Assembly: GCA_002717145.1 (NCBI GenBank)
Contig: PBCP01000011.1
Span: forward strand, 26,675 to 70,349
Origin: Planctomycetaceae bacterium
GTDB taxonomy: Bacteria; Planctomycetota; Planctomycetia; Pirellulales; Pirellulaceae
Direction of reading: 5' to 3'
DNA length: 43,675 nucleotides
In this document: positions 1-7,776 of the stretch, piece by piece
How the letters are laid out: each line of letters starts with the position of its first letter
Position numbering within the stretch: position 1 is the stretch's first letter
Position numbers and translations under genes: made by a program
Notes under the pieces: model-generated
Database searches by the model: none
What the model was told of the DNA's origin: nothing
Seen by the model: the letters and a program-made list of their open reading frames with translations, nothing else

Positions 1-719
1 GCATTTGGGTTCCCGGAACCTGTGAAGTGGTGGAATACCAATGCCCACCGCGTCAGATCTGCAAACGAGTGTGGGTTCCGGAGATCTGTACAAAAGAGAT
101 CCCGTGCGTGAAGTACGTTCAAGAGACCGTTAAGAAAGAAATCCCTTACACCAGTTGCCGATGGGTAAACGAACCAAAGCAAAAGGTATGTACCTATCGC
201 ACATGTAAAGTGGTCCCGGAAACCAAGCAACGCACTGTCAACTATCGCACCTGCCGAATGGTTACTGAAACTAAATCACGTCAGGTTCCGTACACTGTAT
301 GTCGGCTCGTAAAAGAGAACAAACAACGAACCGTCAACTATCGCACTTGCCGTCTGGTTCGGGAACAGAAGGTTCGTAATTGCTGCTATAAAGCTCTACA
401 AATCGTAGCCGAAACTAAGCAGCGGGTAGTCAATTATCGACAGTGCCGACTGGTCAAGGAAACTAAAACTAAACAAGTTCCGTATCAGGAATGCAAAATT
501 GTCAAAGAGACGAAGACTCGTCAGGAGTGCTACACGGTACGTAAACCAGTGAAGTACACTCGCACCATTCAGACGTGCAAACGAGTTCCACGACAGGTTC
601 CCTACACGGTGACTCGCTGCGTGCCACGAGTCGTCTGTGAACAGTACCCTGTGACAATCTGCGTCCCCAATCCTTGTGGTCTGTTACGACGTAGCCTGTT
701 ACGCGATTGCTGCTTCTAA
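1..719 (+). CDS. Cysteine-rich YTV-repeat protein, C-terminal part (5' end outside window)
   Basis: The frame is open to the left edge: codons before the first GTG (position 27) read IWVPGTCE and match the later VWVPEIC segment, so the gene starts outside the window. From about position 147 to 578 the protein is nine consecutive 16-residue units beginning with Tyr, of the form Y-x-x-C-R/K-x-V-x-E-x-K-x-R/K-x-V/C-N/P. There are 22 cysteines in the 230 residues after position 27. The C-terminus (VPNPCGLL, then a final DCCF) is also Cys-rich. This matches the planctomycete YTV repeat family, which is known from very large, cysteine-rich proteins assigned to the proteinaceous cell envelope. Disulfide cross-linking of an envelope protein is the inferred role. 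No domain other than the repeat is visible. A strong terminator follows. Confidence 0.8.
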   Translation, partial: IWVPGTCEVVEYQCPPRQICKRVWVPEICTKEIPCVKYVQETVKKEIPYTSCRWVNEPKQKVCTYRTCKVVPETKQRTVNYRTCRMVTETKSRQVPYTVCRLVKENKQRTVNYRTCRLVREQKVRNCCYKALQIVAETKQRVVNYRQCRLVKETKTKQVPYQECKIVKETKTRQECYTVRKPVKYTRTIQTCKRVPRQVPYTVTRCVPRVVCEQYPVTICVPNPCGLLRRSLLRDCCF

Positions 720-746
720 ACCTACAGTCATATTTCAACTATTCTT

Positions 747-784
747 GGGGCACGCCTGTTGATACAGCGTGCCCCATTCTTTTG
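747..784 (+). terminator. Rho-independent terminator of the YTV-repeat gene
   Basis: A perfect 9-bp G+C-rich stem (GGGGCACGC at 747-755 with GCGTGCCCC at 767-775) is followed by the T-rich tail ATTCTTTT. It begins 27 nt after the stop codon of the repeat protein. Confidence 0.8.
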
Positions 785-797
785 AATCGGGTGGTTC

Positions 798-1607
798 TTA
801 AGCGGAGTCAGATTCACTCGCTGACTTCAGAATCGACTCCACCTCAGCAATCGCACCATCCATTTCCTGCTCACTGACATTTCGATCGAGGATGGCTAAA
901 TAGACCAAAGCGATAAAGTCGTAAGTTGCATGGGACAATGCGGCCGGCAAGACTGAATCTGTCAACTCCATTAAATAGCCAAAGTAAATCCCGATAAAAA
1001 ATGTCACTATGAAGTAAGTTTTGGATAGTGCATGGCATGCGCCGAAGATCAGTGCAACGATCAAAACTGCGAGCCAACTTCCAAACTCTATGCCAAACCA
1101 ACTCTTAACTAGCTGCTGCAGGAATCCACGAAATAACCACTCCTCTCCGAATCCCGCACCTAACGAAATCAGCAGCAAGCCCCAGACCGGAATGCCACGC
1201 AGAATAGGCATCAGTTTTTCAAGTACGAGTTCACGTAGTTCCCGGAATACGCGCCAGCGGGGCCCACAAAGCTCGCTGAGGACAAAAAGAGCTAATAACG
1301 GGATAGTCGCAAATATTCCGTAAACGATACTGGAAATCCATGAATCTTCTCCGACAAGTTGGGAAGCGATATTGCCAGCCCGAGGAAGATCGAACAAGTA
1401 AATCAGTAGAATCGCAAGCGGAATCATCGAAAATTCAACGACGAGAAATTTTGACAGTATGTTGGCCCAGCCGAGATCGTTTCGTTCAATCTGAAAAGAT
1501 TGATTGGGAGAAAAACTGGTGTCGCTAGACTGAGTAGCCTCACTTTCGGAAAGTGATGGATCAATTTCAGGTTCTTGACCGTCCCAAGACTGTTCTGTGT
1601 CTTCCAA
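798..1607 (-). CDS. CPBP-family (CAAX protease/bacteriocin-processing type) intramembrane metalloprotease
   Basis: This 269-aa protein has an acidic, Ser-rich cytoplasmic-looking N-terminus (about 1-45) followed by several hydrophobic segments (about 52-75, 92-112, 140-152, 178-190, 198-215). It carries the three signature motifs of the CPBP/Abi family: EEWLFRG (E155, E156, R160), FGACH (H192) and SHATYD (H226, D230). In relatives such as Rce1 the glutamates and histidines form the active site of a membrane-embedded endoprotease. The substrate here is unknown: members process prenylated proteins or bacteriocins, or act as membrane anchors for regulators. The gene stands alone, convergent with the YTV gene and divergent from ppdK. 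Confidence 0.85.
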   Translation of the reverse strand: MEDTEQSWDGQEPEIDPSLSESEATQSSDTSFSPNQSFQIERNDLGWANILSKFLVVEFSMIPLAILLIYLFDLPRAGNIASQLVGEDSWISSIVYGIFATIPLLALFVLSELCGPRWRVFRELRELVLEKLMPILRGIPVWGLLLISLGAGFGEEWLFRGFLQQLVKSWFGIEFGSWLAVLIVALIFGACHALSKTYFIVTFFIGIYFGYLMELTDSVLPAALSHATYDFIALVYLAILDRNVSEQEMDGAIAEVESILKSASESDSA

Positions 1608-2043
1608 GACAAACCTCTACTAAAATGTACGAATTAGGCAAAATAACAGGGCATTCGGCCGATACGGTGGTACTTTTAGGAAGAATCACCTGTGTTGACC
1701 GGTTTAAGCCCAGTAAACCCCTATTATGGGTGGTTTCATTGATTGACAGTCCCCAAGCATCATTGGTAGATTTACCTACTTATGCTTAGGCCGCAAACTT
1801 CCCCTAGTTGCCCTTTACTGTCTAGTTAAACGGTCTTGTTGAATAAGCCATTTTAACTATTTTGAAGCGAGGGATTTGTGAAGTCCTCAAGCGGTACAAC
1901 AGCAATATAACGAATTAACTTGATAAACACAGCAAGCCAATTTGAATCATTTCGATTCAAATTGCACTTGTAATAAGCAATATTCAAACGAGCCTTGGAC
2001 TTGTTGCTAACGGTTCAAAACCCCAATAGGACAGATTGAAAAC
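1608..2043. other. 436-nt divergent intergenic region before ppdK
   Basis: It holds no convincing gene. An open frame at 1553-1789 overlaps the protease gene antisense and lacks coding character. The notable element is the inverted repeat at 1938-1964, about 80 nt before the ppdK start. The region must carry the promoters of both the protease gene and ppdK, but I cannot place either with confidence. Confidence 0.5.
1938..1964 (+). promoter_or_regulatory. 11-bp perfect hairpin in the ppdK leader
   Basis: CAATTTGAATC (1938-1948) and GATTCAAATTG (1954-1964) are perfect inverted repeats separated by ATTTC. The flanking CAAG and CTTG extend the stem with a small bulge. No T-run follows on either strand, so it is not a simple terminator. 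It could be a dyad operator upstream of ppdK or an mRNA leader structure. Its role is not established. Confidence 0.45.
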
Positions 2044-4689
2044 ATGGCAAAAAAGACTGCTAAAATGACGTACTACTTCGGTAAGACTAAAACCGAAGGC
2101 CGAGGAGTTGGAAAAGAGATTCTCGGCGGTAAAGGCCTCAACCTAGCTGAAATGACCGGAATCGGCCTGCCAGTGCCTCCCGGCTTCACCATTACTACCG
2201 AGGTTTGTGATCAATACTATAAGCTAGGTGAAAATCTTCCCGAGTCGTTGATGGGCGACGTGGCCAAGAACATTCGTACGCTGGAACGCGAACTAAAGAA
2301 GGGTTTTGGCGATGCTAAAAATCCGTTGTTGGTTTCGGTCCGGTCCGGTGCAGCGGTTTCCATGCCCGGAATGATGAATACCATTCTTAATCTGGGGCTG
2401 ACAGATGTTTCGGTTGAAGGGTTGGCAAATGCGACTTCCAATCGTCGTTTTGCTTATGACGCTTACCGTCGTCTGATCAACATGTTTGGTGATGTTGTGA
2501 TGGGCGTTGAGCATCACCACTTCGAGCAAGCTTTTGACAAAATCAAAAAGAAGTACAAAGCCGTTGAGGATACCGACGTACCGGAAGAAGGTTTGGTCGA
2601 GTTGGTAACGGCTTACAAAGCGGTTTACAAAAAACACACCCGTTCAGCGTTCCCTCAGGATCCGATCGATCAGTTACGTCTAGCCGTTGAAGCTGTCTTC
2701 GGCAGTTGGAATACCACTCGAGCGGTTCGCTATCGTGAAGTGGAAGGTATTCGTGGCCTGCTGGGAACTGCGGTCAATGTTCAGGCCATGGCTTATGGAA
2801 ACATGGGCGAAGATTCTGGAACTGGTGTTGCTTTCACGCGTAACCCGTCGACAGGCAAAAATGTCTTTTACGGTGAATTCCTAATCAACGCCCAGGGTGA
2901 AGACGTAGTTGCTGGTATTCGTACTCCGCAACCTGTCGCCGAAATGCGAAAATGGAACAAGGCTGTCTATAAGCAACTGCTTGAGATTAAAGACATTCTT
3001 GAAAATCACTATCGTGACATGCAGGATATAGAATTCACGATTGAAAAGGGGAATCTGTTCATGCTGCAGACCCGAACCGGAAAACGAACTGGTGCGGCGG
3101 CTGTTAAAATCGCATGTGACATGGTCAAAGAGAAGTTCATTGACGAAAAAGAAGCGTTGTTGCGTATCCCTGCTGACGCATTAACTCAGCTTCTGCTTCC
3201 AAGTTTCACTCCGGCCGGCAAAGCAAAAGCTGATGTTCTAACTCAGGGGCTACCTGCTTCACCTGGTGCAGCAGTTGGTAAGCCTGCCTTCACGGCAGAT
3301 GAAGCAGTGGAACGTACGGCTAAGGGTGAAAAAGTCATTCTGGTAAGAAAAGAAACCAGTCCTGAAGATGTCGACGGAATGCACAGCGCTGCTGGGATTC
3401 TGACGAGTACCGGTGGTATGACAAGTCACGCTGCTGTGGTTGCTCGTGGTTGGGGTCGCTGCTGTGTCGCTGGAGCTGGTGATGTTAATATTAATGAAAA
3501 AGCTCGTAGCTTTACTGTCAACGGTCGTAAATTCAGTCACAAGGATGTTATCAGTATTGATGGCTCCACTGGTGAGGTCATGGTCGGCAGCGTGGAAACA
3601 TCCACACCGTCGTTATCCGGCGACTTCTCCAAGGTGATGCGTTGGGCGGATAAATACCGTCGGCTTGATGTACGAACTAATGCAGACTCACCCGCAGATG
3701 CCAAACGAGCTCGTGATTTCGGTGCACAGGGCATCGGTCTCTGTCGTACGGAACATATGTTCTTTGAAGGCGACCGAATTACCGCCATGCGTGAGATGAT
3801 TCTTTCGGAAACAGAAAAGGATCGTCGCAAAGCATTGAAGAAGCTGCTTCCATTCCAGCGAAAAGACTTCGAAGGCATCTTCACCGCGATGAAGGGACTT
3901 CCAGTGACGATTCGTCTGTTGGATCCTCCTCTACACGAATTCGTTCCTCACGACGACAAGAGCCAAAAAGATCTGGCAAAAACGATGGGGATTGCACCTT
4001 CAGTCGTAAAAGCCCGTGTTGAACAACTCCATGAATTCAACCCGATGTTGGGTCATCGTGGCTGTCGTCTAAGTATCACTTATCCTGAAATCCTCGAGAT
4101 GCAGGTTACTGCCATCGTCGAAGCTGTTATTCGCTGTAAGAAGAAACGGGTCAATGCGATTGCTGAAATCATGATCCCTCTGATCGGCACAGCAGCGGAA
4201 CTGAAACTGCTCAAAGGCAAGGTTCAGGAAACTATCGATGCCGTGAAAGTTCGTCGCAAGTACAGCGGAAAATTGAATATTCTGATCGGTACGATGATCG
4301 AAATTCCACGTGCCGCGTTGACGGCAGATGAAGTCGCTGAACATGCTGAGTTCTTTAGTTTTGGAACTAATGACCTTACTCAGATGACCTTCGGCTACAG
4401 TCGTGACGACATCAATAGTTTCCTGCCGGACTATCTGTCACAGGAGATTCTCCCCGTGGACCCATTCCAGTCCCTCGACACAACCGGTGTGGGACAGCTC
4501 GTTGAATGCGGTGTTACCAAGGGCCGTTCCGTTCGTAAGGGATTAAAAGTCGGTATCTGTGGCGAGCATGGTGGTGACCCAGCTTCCATCGCTTTCTGCA
4601 ATGAAGTGGGACTTGACTACGTTAGCTGCTCACCTTTTAGAGTGCCCATCGCTCGTCTGGCAGCAGCTCAGGCTGAACTCAGCAAATAG
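2044..4689 (+). CDS. ppdK: Pyruvate, phosphate dikinase
   Basis: This 881-aa protein has the usual length and full domain order of PPDK. It interconverts pyruvate + ATP + Pi and PEP + AMP + PPi, working glycolytically or gluconeogenically in the cytoplasm. The N-terminal ATP-grasp part starts with GGKGLNLAEM and VPPGFTI. The central swivelling phosphohistidine domain has GGMTSHAAVVARGWG, with the catalytic His at residue 462. The C-terminal TIM-barrel carries GFGTNDLTQ-like (FSFGTNDLTQM) and GICGEHGGD, with the catalytic Cys at residue 839. All key residues appear intact. The ATG at 2044 follows AGGACAG. The gene stands alone with a long leader and its own terminator, so it is probably monocistronic. 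Confidence 0.97.
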   Translation: MAKKTAKMTYYFGKTKTEGRGVGKEILGGKGLNLAEMTGIGLPVPPGFTITTEVCDQYYKLGENLPESLMGDVAKNIRTLERELKKGFGDAKNPLLVSVRSGAAVSMPGMMNTILNLGLTDVSVEGLANATSNRRFAYDAYRRLINMFGDVVMGVEHHHFEQAFDKIKKKYKAVEDTDVPEEGLVELVTAYKAVYKKHTRSAFPQDPIDQLRLAVEAVFGSWNTTRAVRYREVEGIRGLLGTAVNVQAMAYGNMGEDSGTGVAFTRNPSTGKNVFYGEFLINAQGEDVVAGIRTPQPVAEMRKWNKAVYKQLLEIKDILENHYRDMQDIEFTIEKGNLFMLQTRTGKRTGAAAVKIACDMVKEKFIDEKEALLRIPADALTQLLLPSFTPAGKAKADVLTQGLPASPGAAVGKPAFTADEAVERTAKGEKVILVRKETSPEDVDGMHSAAGILTSTGGMTSHAAVVARGWGRCCVAGAGDVNINEKARSFTVNGRKFSHKDVISIDGSTGEVMVGSVETSTPSLSGDFSKVMRWADKYRRLDVRTNADSPADAKRARDFGAQGIGLCRTEHMFFEGDRITAMREMILSETEKDRRKALKKLLPFQRKDFEGIFTAMKGLPVTIRLLDPPLHEFVPHDDKSQKDLAKTMGIAPSVVKARVEQLHEFNPMLGHRGCRLSITYPEILEMQVTAIVEAVIRCKKKRVNAIAEIMIPLIGTAAELKLLKGKVQETIDAVKVRRKYSGKLNILIGTMIEIPRAALTADEVAEHAEFFSFGTNDLTQMTFGYSRDDINSFLPDYLSQEILPVDPFQSLDTTGVGQLVECGVTKGRSVRKGLKVGICGEHGGDPASIAFCNEVGLDYVSCSPFRVPIARLAAAQAELSK

Positions 4690-4727
4690 TATTGCCTGAC
4701 AGTTCAGTTTGAATGCGAGATCAATTC

Positions 4728-4765
4728 AACCCTCTTCAGATCCTGTGATTTGAAGAGGGTTTTTT
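4728..4765 (+). terminator. Rho-independent terminator of ppdK
   Basis: An 11-bp perfect stem (AACCCTCTTCA at 4728-4738 with TGAAGAGGGTT at 4751-4761) runs into a T-tract ending at 4765, 38 nt after the ppdK stop. Confidence 0.9.
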
Positions 4766-4877
4766 GTGGACAGCGTATCGTTCCGTAATACCCGAATACC
4801 CAGAGAACGATTACACTACCAGTATATTTCCTAAACTATCTAAAACTCATTAACCGACGACCCGGAGAATCAAAGTC

Positions 4878-5228
4878 GTGACTGACATCAACGAAAAATA
4901 CAATCAGGCAGAGGCTCTGAAAGACGAAGGTAAACTCGATGAAGCCATTGAAATCCTAACCGGAATACTGGCCGAAGAACCAAATCATAGTATCTCACAC
5001 TTCGCATTAGCCGTTCTCTATGGCAAAATTGGCCAACACGAGAAAGCCGTCGAACACGGTGAGACAGCCTTGGAACTTGATCCAACCGATCCCTTTAGCT
5101 ACACCGCTATGAGTGTGACTTATCAGCGGGCGTACGCTGGAACAGGCGATGAAAGCTTTATCCAGAAAGCTGAATTTGCGATGGAGAAAAGTCGACAGGT
5201 CAGTGAACAGCAACGTATGGGCGGCTAA
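4878..5228 (+). CDS. Small TPR-repeat protein
   Basis: This 116-aa soluble protein consists almost entirely of tetratricopeptide repeats: helix pairs around residues 4-34 (KYNQAEALKDEGKLDEAIEI), 37-68 (HFALAVLYGKIGQHEKAVEHG) and a longer last pair around 72-110. TPRs mediate protein-protein contacts; no catalytic motif is present. The start is GTG at 4878, with GGAG about 10 nt upstream and no in-frame ATG nearby. It lies 53 nt before the KaiC-like ATPase on the same strand, so the two are probably cotranscribed and may be functional partners. No signal peptide is seen. The partner is inferred from position only. Confidence 0.8.
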   Translation: MTDINEKYNQAEALKDEGKLDEAIEILTGILAEEPNHSISHFALAVLYGKIGQHEKAVEHGETALELDPTDPFSYTAMSVTYQRAYAGTGDESFIQKAEFAMEKSRQVSEQQRMGG

Positions 5229-5281
5229 CGTCGGACACTCATTTCCGATTCATTTCAGCGGCAACCACACAATAAATCCCT

Positions 5282-6166
5282 ATGAATTCTGCTCGGCAAA
5301 CCACAGGCGTCCCCGGACTCGATGACTTACTCGGAGGTGGCCTCATCCCGGGGACACTCTCGGTTATTATCGGTGCCACTGGTATCGGTAAGACTCAAAT
5401 GGGCGTGCACTATGCTCATGCCGGGATTGCCGAGGAAGGTTGTGGAGGAGTATTCTTTGACATGTGCTCCCGGGGTGATTCTCAAAATCACGCCAACTAT
5501 GCTCTTCGCATGAAGAACTGGGAACTCGAGTTTGCCGACATCGAGCCGCAGATAAACTTCGAAGCTTTTCTTTCCGGTGAAATGCAACTTGGCGATTACA
5601 TGCATATCTTCGATTACTCGGGGAAACGAGTCACCAAACGGGATCTCGATTGGGAGCAGTGGCACGACTGGCAAGCACAACTCAACCATAAGTTAACTTG
5701 TGCTATTGCCTTTTTATTCGGAAATTGCTTGCGAGGAACCAAACGGGTTGTTGTCGATGGAGTGGAACCTGTAGGTCGGCCGAATGATTCCATTCAAATC
5801 AATCTCTTTGAATACATTTACCATCAAATCCTCCGGAAAGACCCTGAGTGGGTCGCTCGCGATTTATTGAGAGTAAAGTACCGAGAAAACGCCGAGAAGG
5901 TAGCCAAGCTCAAATACGATAGTCAGTCACTCGGTTGTATGATGCTCTATACGTCCCACGAGACGATGCTCGACGACATGATTGCTCGTCCGCTCGACGA
6001 AGGCGATACCTTGTCAAATGCGAACACACTGATTTACATGGGTAAAATCCGAGACGGCATGAAAGTCCGGCGTGCGTTATACATTGCCAAACATCGGGGA
6101 AGTGCCTGCAGTGAAGATATCATCCCGTACCATATTGATGATTCCGGTATCGTCCTAGATAGCTAG
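5282..6166 (+). CDS. Single-domain KaiC/RecA-superfamily ATPase
   Basis: The 294-aa protein opens with TGVPGLDDLLGGGLIPGT, the KaiC-family signature, followed by a Walker A loop GATGIGKT (residues 31-38). A Walker B-like strand KRVVVDGVEP lies near residue 155. Classical clock KaiC has two such domains; this is a single-domain stand-alone homologue, lacking a second domain and a recognisable DNA-binding or kinase extension. Such proteins are scattered in bacteria and archaea as signalling ATPases. No kaiA or kaiB is present here. The upstream TPR gene is the only obvious partner. The ribosome site before ATG 5282 is weak. It ends 5 nt from the convergent cysteine desulfurase. Confidence 0.8.
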   Translation: MNSARQTTGVPGLDDLLGGGLIPGTLSVIIGATGIGKTQMGVHYAHAGIAEEGCGGVFFDMCSRGDSQNHANYALRMKNWELEFADIEPQINFEAFLSGEMQLGDYMHIFDYSGKRVTKRDLDWEQWHDWQAQLNHKLTCAIAFLFGNCLRGTKRVVVDGVEPVGRPNDSIQINLFEYIYHQILRKDPEWVARDLLRVKYRENAEKVAKLKYDSQSLGCMMLYTSHETMLDDMIARPLDEGDTLSNANTLIYMGKIRDGMKVRRALYIAKHRGSACSEDIIPYHIDDSGIVLDS

Positions 6167-6171
6167 TCTGG

Positions 6172-7362
6172 CTAACCGTCACCGACAGGATTGCCGGTGA
6201 CCAATGCCGTCCAAGTAGCTATTAAGTCGGCCGCCCCACGCTCTACTTCTTCAATGGTTGTCGTCCGTCCAACGCTCAATCGGACTGTCCCTTGAGCGAC
6301 ATCGGGTTGCAATCCTATCCCAGTCAGTGTGTCTGACATCCTCGTCTCTCCACTATGACAAGCCGCTCCGGTAGATGCACAAACAGAAGGCGTTGCGTCC
6401 AGTAATTCACCTCCTATCACTCGTGGAAAATTAACACTGAGAGTGTTGGGTAGCCGACGTGCGGAGTCAATCGCAGGGTCATCATACATTCCGTTGACTG
6501 TCAGTCCGGGGATAGCTTCTGACAATCGCTTGAATAAAAGATCACGCTTCGCTTTTAATTCTTCTATATGCTGGCTATCAGCTTCAGAGAGAATGCGACA
6601 GGCCTCTCCGAGACCAATCCAATAAGGAGTATTCTCAGTACCAGCCCGTACCCCCGACTCGTGCGACGCACCATGAATCAGTGATTCCAGGTGAACTCCG
6701 GACCGAATATACAAGGCCCCTACGCCCTTGGGGGCGTAAATTTTATGACCCGCCAGCGTCAGAAAATCGACTCCTAACTCCCGAACATCGACTCTCACTT
6801 TTCCAAGACTCTGAGCCGCATCTGTGTGGACAAGAATGTCGCGTTGATGACATAGCTCAGTGATTTCAGCTATCGACTGGATGGCTCCAATTTCATTATT
6901 TGCGTGCATGATGCTAACAAGTCGAGTATCAGGGCGAAGCGATTTTTTGACTTGTTCTGGTTCAACCATTCCCATCGCATTGCACCCTACCCGGGTTACT
7001 TCGATCCCCAGAGATTCAAGGTAAGCCGCCGGTTGGCTGATAGCGGGATGTTCAAAGCATGAAATCACCAGATGACCGCCAAGAAACTGTTTTCTATCAA
7101 GGAAAACTCCTTTCAATACATGGTTATTGCTTTCGCTTCCCCCCGACGTAAATGTCACCTCATCAGTATTCGCTCCCAAAAAAAGTGCGACATGCCGACG
7201 AGCATGTTCTATCGCATCTCCCAACTCGGTTCCCTTCACGTGACTACTCGATGGATTTCCAAACAGTTGATGAAAATATGGCTGCATGACTTCCGCAACT
7301 TCAGGAGCGATCGGAGTGGTAGCGTTGTTATCAAGATAGGAAAGAAACATGCTGGAAGTCAC
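6172..7362 (-). CDS. Cysteine desulfurase (NifS/IscS family)
   Basis: This 396-aa PLP-dependent enzyme converts cysteine to alanine and a protein-bound persulfide for Fe-S cluster or thio-cofactor assembly. It shows YLDNNATTP near the N-terminus, the PLP-lysine motif GHKIYAPKG (K207), HTDAAQSLGK for cofactor binding, and the persulfide cysteine C335 in ASTGAACHSG. The short active-site loop resembles the NifS-like subgroup. A second start is possible at residue 5 (MFLSYLDNN), which fits the family's usual N-terminus better. No iscU, iscR or suf gene lies beside it, so its acceptor is unknown; it could serve tRNA thiolation or general cluster assembly. It is divergent from the riboswitch-btuB unit and convergent with the KaiC-like gene. 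Confidence 0.92.
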   Translation of the reverse strand: MTSSMFLSYLDNNATTPIAPEVAEVMQPYFHQLFGNPSSSHVKGTELGDAIEHARRHVALFLGANTDEVTFTSGGSESNNHVLKGVFLDRKQFLGGHLVISCFEHPAISQPAAYLESLGIEVTRVGCNAMGMVEPEQVKKSLRPDTRLVSIMHANNEIGAIQSIAEITELCHQRDILVHTDAAQSLGKVRVDVRELGVDFLTLAGHKIYAPKGVGALYIRSGVHLESLIHGASHESGVRAGTENTPYWIGLGEACRILSEADSQHIEELKAKRDLLFKRLSEAIPGLTVNGMYDDPAIDSARRLPNTLSVNFPRVIGGELLDATPSVCASTGAACHSGETRMSDTLTGIGLQPDVAQGTVRLSVGRTTTIEEVERGAADLIATWTALVTGNPVGDG

Positions 7363-7578
7363 TATTTGAGAATTGAACCAATGGGCATTTCAGTAGATCA
7401 GTTTAACTGACAATAGGCACTCTTGCAGTGAATGGTGAAAGCACAAATGAACCAGCTTTACTGCTTCAAAATAGGAGGTTTAGGAAGACTTTGCGAGATC
7501 TTTTGTGTGCCTTAATCGCTACAACCATTTCAGTCCGATATTCAGGATAAGTATTACTATTGTTATAGACTTATTGTT

Positions 7579-7733
7579 CTTGGAGTTTCAGGGAAGCAGA
7601 GTGAAAAGCTCTCACCGTTCCCGCGACTGTAATGGGCGAGAAACCGATTCCAATGCCACTAGAAATCCGATGGATGACCGGGAAGGCGAATCAGGTTTAG
7701 AAACAACCCTAAGTCAGGATATCTGGCTCCAAG
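7579..7733 (+). ncRNA. Cobalamin (AdoCbl) riboswitch
   Basis: A closing P1 stem, CTTGGAG (7579-7585) with CTCCAAG (7727-7733), encloses the conserved core of the family in the right order: GGGAAGCAGAGTGAAAA from 7591, TTCCCGCGACTGTAA (7618-7632), GCCACT (7655-7660), GGGAAGGC (7680-7687) and the B12 box AGTCAGGATATCTGGC (7712-7727). The gene behind it is a BtuB-like receptor, the classic target. From the aptamer end to the ATG is 43 nt without a hairpin plus U-run, so control is more likely at translation than at termination. The stretch 7363-7578 upstream holds no gene; it must contain the promoter. Confidence 0.93.
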
Positions 7734-7776
7734 CTCGAAAAAAGAAAGCAGCTACGGGATATGGCTGACCACTCAA

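Noticed and set aside
147..578. 48-nt tandem DNA repeat as a microsatellite-like or CRISPR-like element
   Set aside because: The period comes from a coding 16-residue protein repeat with diverged DNA; there are no spacers.
1553..1789. 78-aa plus-strand open frame before ppdK
   Set aside because: It overlaps the protease gene antisense, has no ribosome site and shows no recognisable features.
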